Of a stretch of DNA of 20,882 bases, positions 1 to 9,197 are shown piece after piece. The position numbers and the translations under genes were made by a program. This DNA comes from Cudoniella acicularis. Lineage: Eukaryota; Ascomycota; Leotiomycetes; Helotiales; Helotiaceae. The notes beneath the pieces were generated by a model. The model worked only from the letters and a program-made list of their open reading frames with translations, had not been told where the DNA came from and searched no databases. Position 1 is the first letter of the stretch, and each line of letters starts with the position of its first letter. Location of the stretch: NCBI GenBank assembly GCA_013054445.1, contig JAAMPI010001028.1, positions 1 to 20,882 on the forward strand, in the 5' to 3' direction.

Positions 1-1110
1 GAGGTTTTGTTGCACTTCGCAACATTAATAGGTTTCAAAAGTACTTTTCCGTGACGGACTGGGTTCAAAAAGCAAAGAGACTCAAAAGAGAAATAGAAAA
101 ATTTCGAATTCTAAAAAAATAGTTAAATTATATTAAACTATCCTACTTTTGGGGTGCATCCCGCTACACATGGTCTCACCGTCGGTAACTCCAAACCCGA
201 AGACATGGGTACGCCTTTTGTAGCTTAATGTGGTTGCGCACATGCTGTATTTAGTTTTATTGTAGTGGTGTTCTTATGTTCGTTGTTTGTCTTGTTTGTT
301 TGACCAAAAATGCTTAAATTGATATATATGGCACTACTCGCTTAGAAATTGGAATAAACGAAGAATTGCCGACAACGAGAGAGAGGTGAGGTGTGAATAT
401 TGGAAGGCTTCACTATTTAGTAACTGCGAAAGGAGTTTTTATGCATAACTCAATGACGACAAGTAAAAGAGCAACCACCTCCTATTCCTGTTACAAAGAG
501 AGGTGTAAAGGGCTATTGGCGTCCCCTTGTTAAACCTTTTACATGTTAAAACCCATGTTTGATTTTTATAGGGGAAAACAGGAGAAGGCAAAAGAAGGGA
601 TTCTATATTAAAAAGATTTGGAGGATGCTGAACGTGGCAGAATATAGAACTTTCTATCGCCAAGTCGCGCAAAACACTTAAAAAGTACTCAATAGCCACT
701 GATTGAAAAATACTAATATTTAGAAAATCAACACAAAACAACGGGCTAGGTTAGGTAAAAACCCCTTTAATGTCTCACAGTACTAGAGATATTTCATGTG
801 TTTTTTACTGTTTCGCAACATTGAAGGGTAAAGGAACGCTAGAAATGATCCGTAAAAATAATTACAACCACTTTGTTGAAACTAGTCGAAAATTACAAGG
901 CAAGGGGGAGATGCGAAATAGATCTTGGGATACTGAGAGCTATACTTCCTACTTGATATGCTGAGCACGGTAGATTGTATAAAACTCATATAAATTACAA
1001 TATAGGTATTAATGACTCTTGATTTTCTCTTATGCTACTTTGAAGCGTAGTAGTGGAACCCGGCCCTACTTCTATTGGACTTGCTTTATGGTCTGCGACG
1101 AAATACAAAC
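1..1110. other. AT-rich intergenic region, no supported gene
   Basis: About 1.1 kb of AT-rich sequence downstream of the TRS65 stop codon. The longest open frames are about 100 codons (minus, 439-741) and 64 codons (plus, 770-964); neither shows a recognisable motif, good splice structure or fungal-like codon use, so I do not call them genes. The 3' UTR of the minus-strand TRS65 gene should lie in roughly the last 100-200 bases. Positions 4-20 match, in reverse orientation, a 17-nt core of the repeats at 19.3-19.7 kb, so this may be the edge of a repeat island that continues left of the window. Confidence 0.6.
4..20 (-). repeat. Inverted copy of the 19.3-kb repeat core
   Basis: The reverse complement reads GCGAAGTGCAACAAAAC. 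It differs at one position from GCGAAATGCAACAAAAC, which occurs at 19484-19500 and 19649-19665, with a close relative at 19332. The window edge cuts off whatever lies to the left, so the size of this copy is unknown. Confidence 0.5.
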
Positions 1111-2979
1111 CTATGACTCTTTTGTGGAAGCAGGCAATGGCGAGACAACAATGCTTGGCAAATCCTTGATGTCAACATGCTCGGAGGAACCCAAGTCAAT
1201 CACCCGCACAGCCTCGACATCCACAATTCCCACTTTCAACGCCATGAATTTCAACTCCACTTCATAGCACGCAGATGGCGCTAGCGGTCCAACTCTGGTG
1301 TCTGTGCTTAAGCATACAATATCTGTTGGATCGATGGCGGAATTTTTTTGCATAGCGTGAACAATATTTTCATCCATGAAAGCATCAGCAACTTTTGGAT
1401 CTTTCCGTGAGCCGCCATGACCGGTTGATGGTGGACGTGTAATTCTCGTCTCTGTGCGCCTCCGCTTGGGAAGAACTGTGAGGGCTAATTTCCGAGGACG
1501 GTCAGAGCGGTTGACAATAAAGACCGACCAAGTGAAAGGAATTCCAGGGTAAATCGGCGAGTCAATTGGAGGTCCAGAGAAAGTCATAGTCACACCAAAA
1601 TCTGGAACAGAGGGGTTGCGTTGATGCCGGGTGGTGATATCTACCGATGGGAGTGCGTCTGGGCGACTTACAGCAAGGGTTGAAACAGTTGGTGTAGTCT
1701 CAAATGCTGAGCCGATGGAAAGCTGTGCGGGTCGATGTGGCCGCTGTATAGGTTGAGTTGGATGTCCATAGCCAGGGTTTAGTGGTGGTGTAAAATCGAG
1801 TGATGTAGTCCAATGCATGGATATTTGAGGGCGACATACAGCCGATAAATGAGCTGTGGCGGTTATTGAGATATCCAAAATCCGTACCTGGGACTTAATT
1901 GTTGCATCCATATCATCTGGCAGTAACTTGTAAAGGAAGGTAACATCATCTTGCGGAAGACAAGTTATAGGTAATGTCATTCCAGAGATAATGTTGAGAT
2001 CATCAACACTGCCACCTACGATTTCCAAATTGACCTTTTCCAGTACAATCTTGCAGTTAGCAAAAGGTGTAATGTCAATATCTAATGATGCCATTACTGC
2101 CATATTCGTCGCTGTCGTGCTGGACCTAGAATATCGAACCCTAGCATTTATTGCCGGATAGACTTTAATTGCCTGGCGAGAAATATTCTTCAAGGGACGC
2201 ATCAACTCTCTCGCCGCCTGAGTTACTGGTTTTACCTGCGAAACTCTTAGTGCCGATAGCCTTGGCTTAATACCACCTAATGCAGGATCGCCACTAAAAG
2301 CCTCCAATAAATTCATGCCTGATGGGATTTGGCTTGGTAGATATTCTTCCGTGAGAGAATCGCCTTCCATTTGCTCCGCAGCCTTGAGATTTGCTATCGC
2401 GGAGAAGACAACGGAAGGATTTTGAAGTCGAAGCCGAGGTCTGACGAGGAAAGCCGATAGTTTCCACACAACAAGTATATGTCCTTCTCCAGCAGAGTCT
2501 TCAGCCTCGTCAGGTCCTTGGACCACAATCAGCGGATCCTCGCCATCCTGGACGGAGCCACTGTATATAACTTCTTGGGCTGGCGGGCCATCGTAGTTGT
2601 CCGGCTGTGCATTAACCACTTGTGCCTCAAGATTGATCACTAGTCTGCCAAGGTACGATCGTAAGGCCCTCTCGTCGAAGTAGGGAGTTTGTAAAACAAC
2701 ATATACATTGACAGTCTCATCTAGTGTCTAAGAATGAGTAAGAGAATGACCCATAGTCACAGCGTGTCGGCACATACCAAAAAAGAGAGCCTGCCGTTGG
2801 GCGATTGCAGCTAGAGGTGAGGCTTGCCCTCCATCTAAACGTTGGACTGATCCGCTTAGTTCTTTTTCGATATCGAGATGGCTTGCCAACGGGACAATCG
2901 TATCAAGCACCGAGGTCTCGACGAACTCAAGACTTCCACGAGGGCGAACGTCGTCCTCGACCTCCATCTCTTCCATCAT
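1111..2979 (-). CDS. TRS65: TRAPP II complex subunit Trs65-like protein
   Basis: Predicted subunit of TRAPP II, the tethering complex and Rab exchange factor that acts on late Golgi and endosomal traffic. Two exons, 2979-2778 and 2720-1111, give 603 residues. The 57-nt intron (2777-2721) has a GTATGT donor; the acceptor CTAG ending at 2721 keeps the frame and yields the conserved-looking junction LFF-DETVNVYVVL. Conserved Trs65 blocks are visible late in the protein: GVTMTFSGPP near residue 443, FTWSVFIVNRSDRPRKLAL near 460-480, and TRVGPLAPSACYEVELKF near 540. These Ig-like beta-sandwich stretches are characteristic of fungal Trs65; the identification comes from remembered family sequence, not a search. 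The start is ATG at 2979; a second ATG follows directly at 2976, and an in-frame GTG at 2988 was not used. The gene is divergent from PRP40. Confidence 0.83.
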
Positions 2980-3328
2980 CCTGGGCACAGTTGACTTTAG
3001 ACGTCGGTGTGATTTCGAACTTTTCCAGCACTGACCAGCTTGCGAGGCGAGAGAGGGGAGCCGGCTTGTGAAAGGGAGGGTGATAAAGATGGCAAACAGG
3101 TCGCATGTTCAGAAGCACTCCATTTCTCATCGTCTTCTTTCTAGCATCTGAGAAGCAGTTCTGTTTCGGCGCATCGCATCCAAAAAGTCCCCGGTTCGAC
3201 CCCTGCAGCACCAGAGCAGGGGTTGTGACTTAGCGCTAAGCTTGATCTCCAAAACTTTATTCCTTTCCAGCCGCAAGATCCCAATTCCACAACTACGTTT
3301 GCTCGTGACAACCTCGCAGCAAAACATC
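2980..3328. promoter_or_regulatory. Divergent promoter region between TRS65 and PRP40
   Basis: A stretch of 349 nt separates the two start codons and must hold the 5' UTRs and core promoters of both genes. I see no clear TATA box. A tRNA B-box-like string lies at 3193-3203 but has no tRNA fold around it. Short open frames on both strands here are judged to be chance. Confidence 0.6.
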
Positions 3329-5909
3329 ATGAACGGCACCAACGGGATCAACGGTCACACGGCGACGCCTGTCTTGTGGAGCGAGGCGCGAAATGCGGAA
3401 GGTCGCATTTACTATTATAACACAATCACGAAGGCAACGCAATGGACCAAACCAGAAGAGCTGATGACTCCGGCCGAGGTGAGCGTTTCCCAACAGGCAA
3501 ATATTGCGCGACAGCTACTAACTCATGAATCTAGCGTGCCCTGTCAGCTCAGCCTTGGAAAGAGTATACGGCAGAAGGGGGCAGAAAGTACTGGTATAAT
3601 ACAGAGTCAAAGCAAAGCTCGTGGGAGATGCCCGATGTTTACAAACAAGCGTTATCCAAGGAGAATGCCCCGCCCACACCAGTTGCACAGTGCGCTCCCC
3701 ATTACCTAATGTTTTCATTCTCTGGAAGCTGACATCAACAGAGCGCCTACTTTCGTTGCTGGAGGCGGCTTTTCAAGTTCTCAGTTTGATCAACCTAGAG
3801 AAAGAGAACCCCTTGGAGAATCTCGCCAGATTGCATATGGTAATGATGCTAACGGAAGCCGTGCTCAAGTCTTTGTACCTGCAAATACTGATCCCGACTA
3901 CTCGACTTTCGAAGAAGCAGAAGCAGCCTTCCTTAAACTTCTTCGTCGCAATAATGTGGATCCTGACTGGACGTGGGAGCAGACTATGCGATCTATCATT
4001 AAGGACCCGCAGTATCGCGCGCTCAAGGACCCCAAGGATCGCAAAGCAGCTTTCGAAAAATATGCCGTTGAGGTACGGATACAGGAAAAGGACAGGGCAA
4101 AGGAGAGGATTGAAAAGCTCCGTAAAGATTTTGCCACAATGCTGAGAAGCCACCCAGAGATAAAGCACTACACCCGTTGGAAGACTGCGCGGCCCATCAT
4201 CGAAGGGGAAACTATTTTCCGATCATCGAGCGATGATGATGAACGACGTCAATTGTTTGAGGACTACATCATTGAGCTCAAGAGAGCCAATGTAGAACGA
4301 GAAGTATCCACAAGAAAAGCTGCTATGGATGAGCTGGTTGATATCCTGGAGGCAATTGATTTGGAGCCGTACACACGGTGGTCAGAGGCGCAAGGTATCA
4401 TCCAATCTAATCAGCGATTCCAAAACGATCAGAAATTCAAGTCGCTCAGCAAATCAGACCTATTGACGGCTTTCGAAAACCACATTAAGATCTTAGAAAA
4501 GACATTTAACGACTCTCGCCAACAGCAAAAGAATCAGAAATCCAGACGCGAGCGGCAAAATCGTGATCGGTTCTTAGGTTTGTTACAGGAGCTAAAAACT
4601 GTAAACAAGATTAAGGCAGGATCAAAATGGAGCCAAATTCATCTACTAATTGTTCAAGATGAGAGGTATCAAGCAATGCTGGGTCAACCTGGATCCACGC
4701 CTCTTGATCTATTTTGGGACATGGTTGAAGAAGAAGAACGTGCTTTACGGAGTGTTCGTAATGATGTTCTGGATGTGCTTGATGTATGTTACTTGAATTT
4801 TGAAGACTTGCCCAAAGCTAACTTCATGATAGGACAAACGGTTTGAAATACAGCAGAAAACTACATTTGAGGAATTCCTTGCTCTAACGCAAAATGACCG
4901 ACGAACTGCTAACGTTGATCGAGACGCTCTGAAACTAATATTTGAGCGGGTATGTTATGCTTTTACCCCCTGCCGTATCTCTTCTAACAGTCTCCAGCTA
5001 CACGAGAAGGTTTTCAAACGTAGTGAAGATGATAAACACCAAGCTGAACGACAACAGCGCCGAGCTGTTGATTCTCTTCGATCTTTAATTAAGCATCTTG
5101 AGCCGCCTGTTCGTTTGGATGATACTTATGACAGAATCCGACCACGAATTGAAAAGGCCGAGGAATATCTTGCTGTATCTTCAGAAGATTTACGACGCTC
5201 AGCCTTCGATAAAGTCATCCGCCGTTTGAGGGAGAAGGACGAAGATACAGAGAAAGATCGTCTTAAACGCCGTGAGAGAGCTTCAGTAGACAGACCCACT
5301 CATCGAGATAGAGACAGAGGTGAGAGATCACATCGCCCAAACGGACGTCACGCTAGGGGAAGTCGCAGTCCAGAACCCGATGCATACGAGGCAGACAGGC
5401 GAAAAGCTATTGCGGATCGTGAAAAGAACTACCGGAAAGCTAGCGCTGCTGACACTCTTTTGTCCCCTGCCCGTAGAGGGGATAGAGACCGTGATCTCGA
5501 TAAGCCACATCGCGGCCGCCGGGATGATGCTATGAGTCATTATGAACGGGAGCGAAGAGATAGGGATGATGAGAGAGAGAAGCTCTATCGACGACGGGGC
5601 GATCCTCGAGGCAGTATTGATGAGTTGCCTTATGGCGATGAACGACCTAGTGCACGGCGCCGACGAGCAGACAGCGTAGAGAGTGCCGGCAGTGCAAGAG
5701 TTATTAAGGTCGGTCCGAACGCTTTATTTTGACATCTGTATTGCTCAACTGACATTACTTCGCAGAGAACCAGGAGAGAGTTAACACCTCGTGAGCGATC
5801 CCCTCCCCCACGTGAGCGGAGTCACCGGGCCAGGACACCCCCCGTACCTGCAAAAGAGGAGCCTGCCGTCCATTCTGGCAGTGAGGAAGGCGAAATCGAA
5901 GAAGAATGA
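3329..5909 (+). CDS. PRP40: Pre-mRNA-processing factor Prp40 (WW and FF domains)
   Basis: U1 snRNP-associated splicing factor that helps bridge the 5' splice site to the branch-site complex. Six exons: 3329-3478, 3535-3689, 3742-4783, 4833-4949, 4998-5708, 5766-5909, giving 772 residues. Two WW domains lead: W17/W39/P42 (LWSEARNAEGRIYYYN) and W58/W80/P83 (KYWYNTESKQSSWEMP). FF domains follow, with repeats starting near residues 157, 228, 295 and 375 and one or two more after 450. The tail from about 560 is rich in Arg, Asp and Ser and ends in an acidic GEIEEE. Introns are 56, 52, 49, 48 and 57 nt; phases all close. The start is the ATG at 3329; earlier in-frame codons are non-ATG. The last intron uses a poor donor (GTCGGT at 5709); if it is not spliced, translation stops seven codons later. 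The domain order makes the identity very secure. Confidence 0.93.
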
Positions 5910-6501
5910 GCTGCTTGAGAAACCCATCGGAGACGGAGTGAAAGCAACTAGTTGTCTGTACGTATTCGTATGCACTCATCATTTTCCGTGGCACGATGAC
6001 CTTAGCAGTTAAAGTTGAGGCAGCGATCACATAGGTTGAGGATGTGTTGAACCGAACTGAACCGAGCGGAAAGATCAAAGGTTTTCGGTGTGTATTCACC
6101 TCTCCTATTGAGTTAATCTGGGAAACTTTTGAAAACTAGGTTTCCTACTTCCTAAACTTTACCGCGTGTGTTTTAGAACAAATCCAAGCAAAAGTAATTT
6201 TCCATCTTGCCATTTAATGCTATGCACTAGACAGCAGTCACCTACTTGACCTGGTACCCCTCAATCTATCCTGCCAGCTACTTGAATTACAAAGAGGAAG
6301 TGTAATGGCACAGATAGGACCAGGTAACCAGGGGGTTGACTGCCGTCATGTCGTTAATCGTCCGGATCGTCCTCGTCATTGGATGCGTTTTCTTCATCTA
6401 GAAGCCCTGGTGACCCTGAATACCCTGACCGTTGCAATGCTGACCCCATAACGCCTGGCAATGCATCCTGGGCAGGAGGAAATGATTCATAGTTGCCCTT
6501 T
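5910..6501. other. Convergent 3' intergenic region, PRP40/RLI1
   Basis: A stretch of 592 nt between the PRP40 stop and the RLI1 stop, which face each other. It should contain both 3' UTRs. On the minus strand, 6587-6354 stays open as a read-through extension of RLI1 if its last intron is retained, so part of this stretch is conditionally coding. I see no other gene here. Confidence 0.6.
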
Positions 6502-8762
6502 TCAACTACTCGTAGCCTTATCCTCCTCAAGGAAGAACTGTACATAATATTAGTGAACGCCCCTTGTCTGAAATCAGTATAACTTACGTAGTTCCCACCC
6601 AATTTTTGCTCTTGGTCAAGTTGGGAATTGAGCTTATTGATTCGAGGTCTGTAATTCGATGGGTCCCGCCGGAAGGTGACATCGAGGTTCTTCAGGAACT
6701 TGTTGCAACCCGTGAGTAATGACTCAGGTGTATTGGCACGAGCATCGATACCGGGTTCACCATCGAAGACGATGACTCGGTCTGCTAAATAGGTAGCCAT
6801 AATAAAATCGTGCTCGACAACAAACGCAGTCTTCTTCGAATGCATAATGAAGCGTTTGATGACTCTCGCAGCAATGATACGTTGTTCCGAGTCCAAATAC
6901 GCAGACGGCTCATCAATGAGATAAATATCTGCCGGGAGACCAAGTGCAAGAACAATAGCAACACGTTGCAGTTCACCACCTGAAAGTGTTTTGACTTCTT
7001 GGTCAATGAATTCATCGAGCTTGAGGGGTTTGACGACATCGGTTTGGAATTGTGGAAGAAGAAAAGCGGTCTTGATCTTCTTGAAAAACAGTTGTCGAAC
7101 CGTTCCCTCGAATTTTGGTGTGATCTTCTGTGGCTTCATGCTGACTTTCATGCCGGGCACTTTCTGATTTCCATCCGGGTTCAATGCACCAGCAAGTAGC
7201 TTACAAAAAGTGGTCTTGCCAGTTCCATTTTCGCCCATCATGACAATGATTTCAGAGTCGGTGAAGTCGCCGGCTTCGACACTGAGGTGGAAAGTGTCGA
7301 GGGTCTTTTCCATGGCAGGGTAATTGAAAGCGCGGGTTCGGTCAGCCATGAATTCGTCGGCAGCCTCAGCGATTCTAAAGGTTAAAGACTCCTCTCTGAA
7401 TCGCAAGTTTTCCGTTGGGATGTTTCCATCGAGGAAGATATTAATACCTTCGCGGACTGATGCTGGCAAAGTAACGACACCATAAACAGCGGGCTTTCCG
7501 TAAAGAACGCAAATGAAGTCCGAGAGGTAATCAAGGACGGAAAGATCGTGCTCAACACAGATAACATAGTCATCGGGTCGAAGCAGTGATCGGATAATTT
7601 TGGCAGCACTCAGTCGTTGTTTAACATCAAGATAAGATGACGGTTCATCAAACATATAACTTGAGGTTTATTAGATCGAGCTGAGAGTATCTGGCAAGAG
7701 AGGTGCTTACACATCAGCTTGTTGGACACATACGGTACTAATAGCGAATCTTTGAAGTTCTCCACCCGAGAGAAGATTGACATCACGATCCATGACATGA
7801 TTGAGTTCTGTCAAAATTAGAAGTTGAACATGTTACATTAGAAGAATTTGGACCCACCCAAAACGTCAAGAACTTCCTCCAAGTTGTCCATTGAAGACGA
7901 GCCCTCGATGAGTGTTCGTACGGTTTTATCAGCGCTTCTAATGGCTTTTGGAATTCGGTCGACATATTGAGGCTTAACAATTGCCTTTAGATCATCCTCA
8001 AGGATCTTGGTGAAATAATCTATGCAAATTCATGAGCACATGATACAACCAAGATTGTAACTAACATACTTTGTAATTCAGAGCCCCGGAAATACTTGAT
8101 CACATCTTGCCAATCAGGAGGATTGTCATATCTCCCCAGGTTAGGCTTCAACTTCCCACTCAAAATCTTAAGAGCAGTACTCTTCCCAATACCGTTCGAA
8201 CCAACTAAGCCTAGAACCTGGCCTGGTCGGGGTGTGGGCAGCCGATGCAACTTGAAACTGTTGGCAGAGTATCGATGCGTAACATGGGATTCGAGATTCG
8301 TTGGTAGATTGATAATGTTGATAGCGCCGAAAGGGCATTTCTTTGGACAGATTCCGCATCCAATGCAAAGACTTTCGGAGATAAAGGCAATCTTGGACTC
8401 AGGTGTGACTTCGATGCAAAGACGCCCACTTCGCACGACGGGGCAAGATTTCTTGCACTCTTGTCTGCATTTCTATTCCAGGCGCATCAGCATTCTGTGT
8501 CGTCTGCCATCATCTGCGAGGGTATATCTACCTTGGGTTTACACTTTATGGCAGCATTCAGTTAGCATCGTGTACTCTACGTGGCGGGGTAGTGGGGTAG
8601 GCTTCAAAGTGCAAATTGCTCTTTTCATACCTTATCTGTGCTAATGATAGCAATACTGCGGGATTTTCATGATTAGCATGTGAATCGGCTTCGTAGTTGA
8701 AGGCTACCGCAAGGGGAAATGGTGGCAGATTGGTGAACACACCGAGTAAGCTTGTCGGACAT
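6502..8762 (-). CDS. RLI1: ABC-E ATPase Rli1/ABCE1, ribosome recycling factor
   Basis: Essential Fe-S ABC ATPase that splits ribosomes after termination. Eight exons: 8762-8743, 8655-8631, 8543-8532, 8472-8070, 8019-7858, 7807-7711, 7659-6588, 6537-6502. The spliced protein is 608 residues, the same length I recall for yeast Rli1. Cluster cysteines are at 16, 21, 25, 29 and 38, 55, 58, 61, 65. The two nucleotide-binding domains show Walker A at 110-117 (GSNGIGKS) and 382-389 (GENGTGKT), signatures LSGGELQR near 220 and 465, Walker B DEP at 244 and 489, and H-loop EHD at 276 and 522. The C-terminus ends [15 protein letters not shown]. The start MSDKLTRIAIIS is split over the first two exons. 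Exon 3 is only 12 nt (CKPK). Retention of the last 50-nt intron would leave the frame open to 6354. The gene is divergent from CHD1. Confidence 0.94.
8532..8543 (-). other. RLI1: 12-nt microexon of RLI1 (CKPK)
   Basis: Exon 3 of RLI1 is TGTAAACCCAAG, in phase 0 on both sides. It sits between an 87-nt intron with a GCTAAC branch site and AAAG acceptor, and a 59-nt intron with a GTAGAT donor, TGCTGAT branch and AATAG acceptor. It supplies Cys16, the first ligand of the N-terminal Fe-S clusters, and joins ISTDK (exon 2) to [10 protein letters not shown] (exon 4). Skipping it would keep the frame but remove the ligand. Confidence 0.85.
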
Positions 8763-8952
8763 CTTTGTCGTTTTTTGCTCGAAGAGCTGGGGTTATTTGT
8801 GTGCGCAAAGTTGGGGGTTTCCAGTTGGCAGGCCAGAGACTCTTTGCAGAGCTCAGTATGTTGCTTGCGACCGAGTTGGCGATTTCGGGGTCGTTTGGTA
8901 GAAATTCACTTCGACGTAGAGATTCTGCCGGAGTGTGAATGTGCGACGACAT
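8743..8952 (-). other. Possible upstream ORF overlapping the RLI1 start
   Basis: An ATG at 8952 opens a frame that crosses the RLI1 ATG (8762) in another frame. After splicing of intron 1 it would end at a TAG inside exon 2, giving about 74 codons (70 before the exon junction). The frame is open over more than 300 nt including upstream sequence. It matters only if transcription begins upstream of 8952, which the sequence cannot show. It could also be chance or an unrelated small protein. Confidence 0.3.
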
Positions 8953-9197
8953 TATGACCAGAGTTGAAATTCTGGCTGGTGAATACTGTATAGCTTGCTT
9001 CTCATTGGCTGACCTCAAAGAGCTCGCTTAACGGCTGGACCTAAGGTTGCGAAGGTGAACTTTACCTAAGGCTGCCCGGTGTGTGACATCTCCACATATC
9101 GAACATCCAAACTTCCCCAGTGTCCGAACATATTTTCCCAACACGCTCGTTATACGACTACACTCAAAGCTTCTGCCTCAAGGGGGGCCTCTTCAAT
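8763..9197. promoter_or_regulatory. Divergent promoter region between RLI1 and CHD1
   Basis: A stretch of 435 nt between the start codons of two divergent housekeeping genes. Both promoters must fit here, with the RLI1 leader possibly covering the overlapping ATG at 8952. I see no convincing TATA box. Confidence 0.6.

Noticed and set aside
439..741. 100-codon minus-strand frame in the left AT-rich region
   Set aside because: No recognisable motif, no start context or splice support, and AT-rich composition makes chance likely.
3193..3203. tRNA B-box-like GGTTCGACCCC upstream of PRP40
   Set aside because: The flanking bases do not form a proper T stem, and there is no matching acceptor stem or anticodon arm.
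3621..4145. 174-codon plus frame overlapping PRP40 exons 2 and 3
   Set aside because: It crosses intron 2 in the wrong frame; the WW/FF protein in the other frame is clearly the real product.
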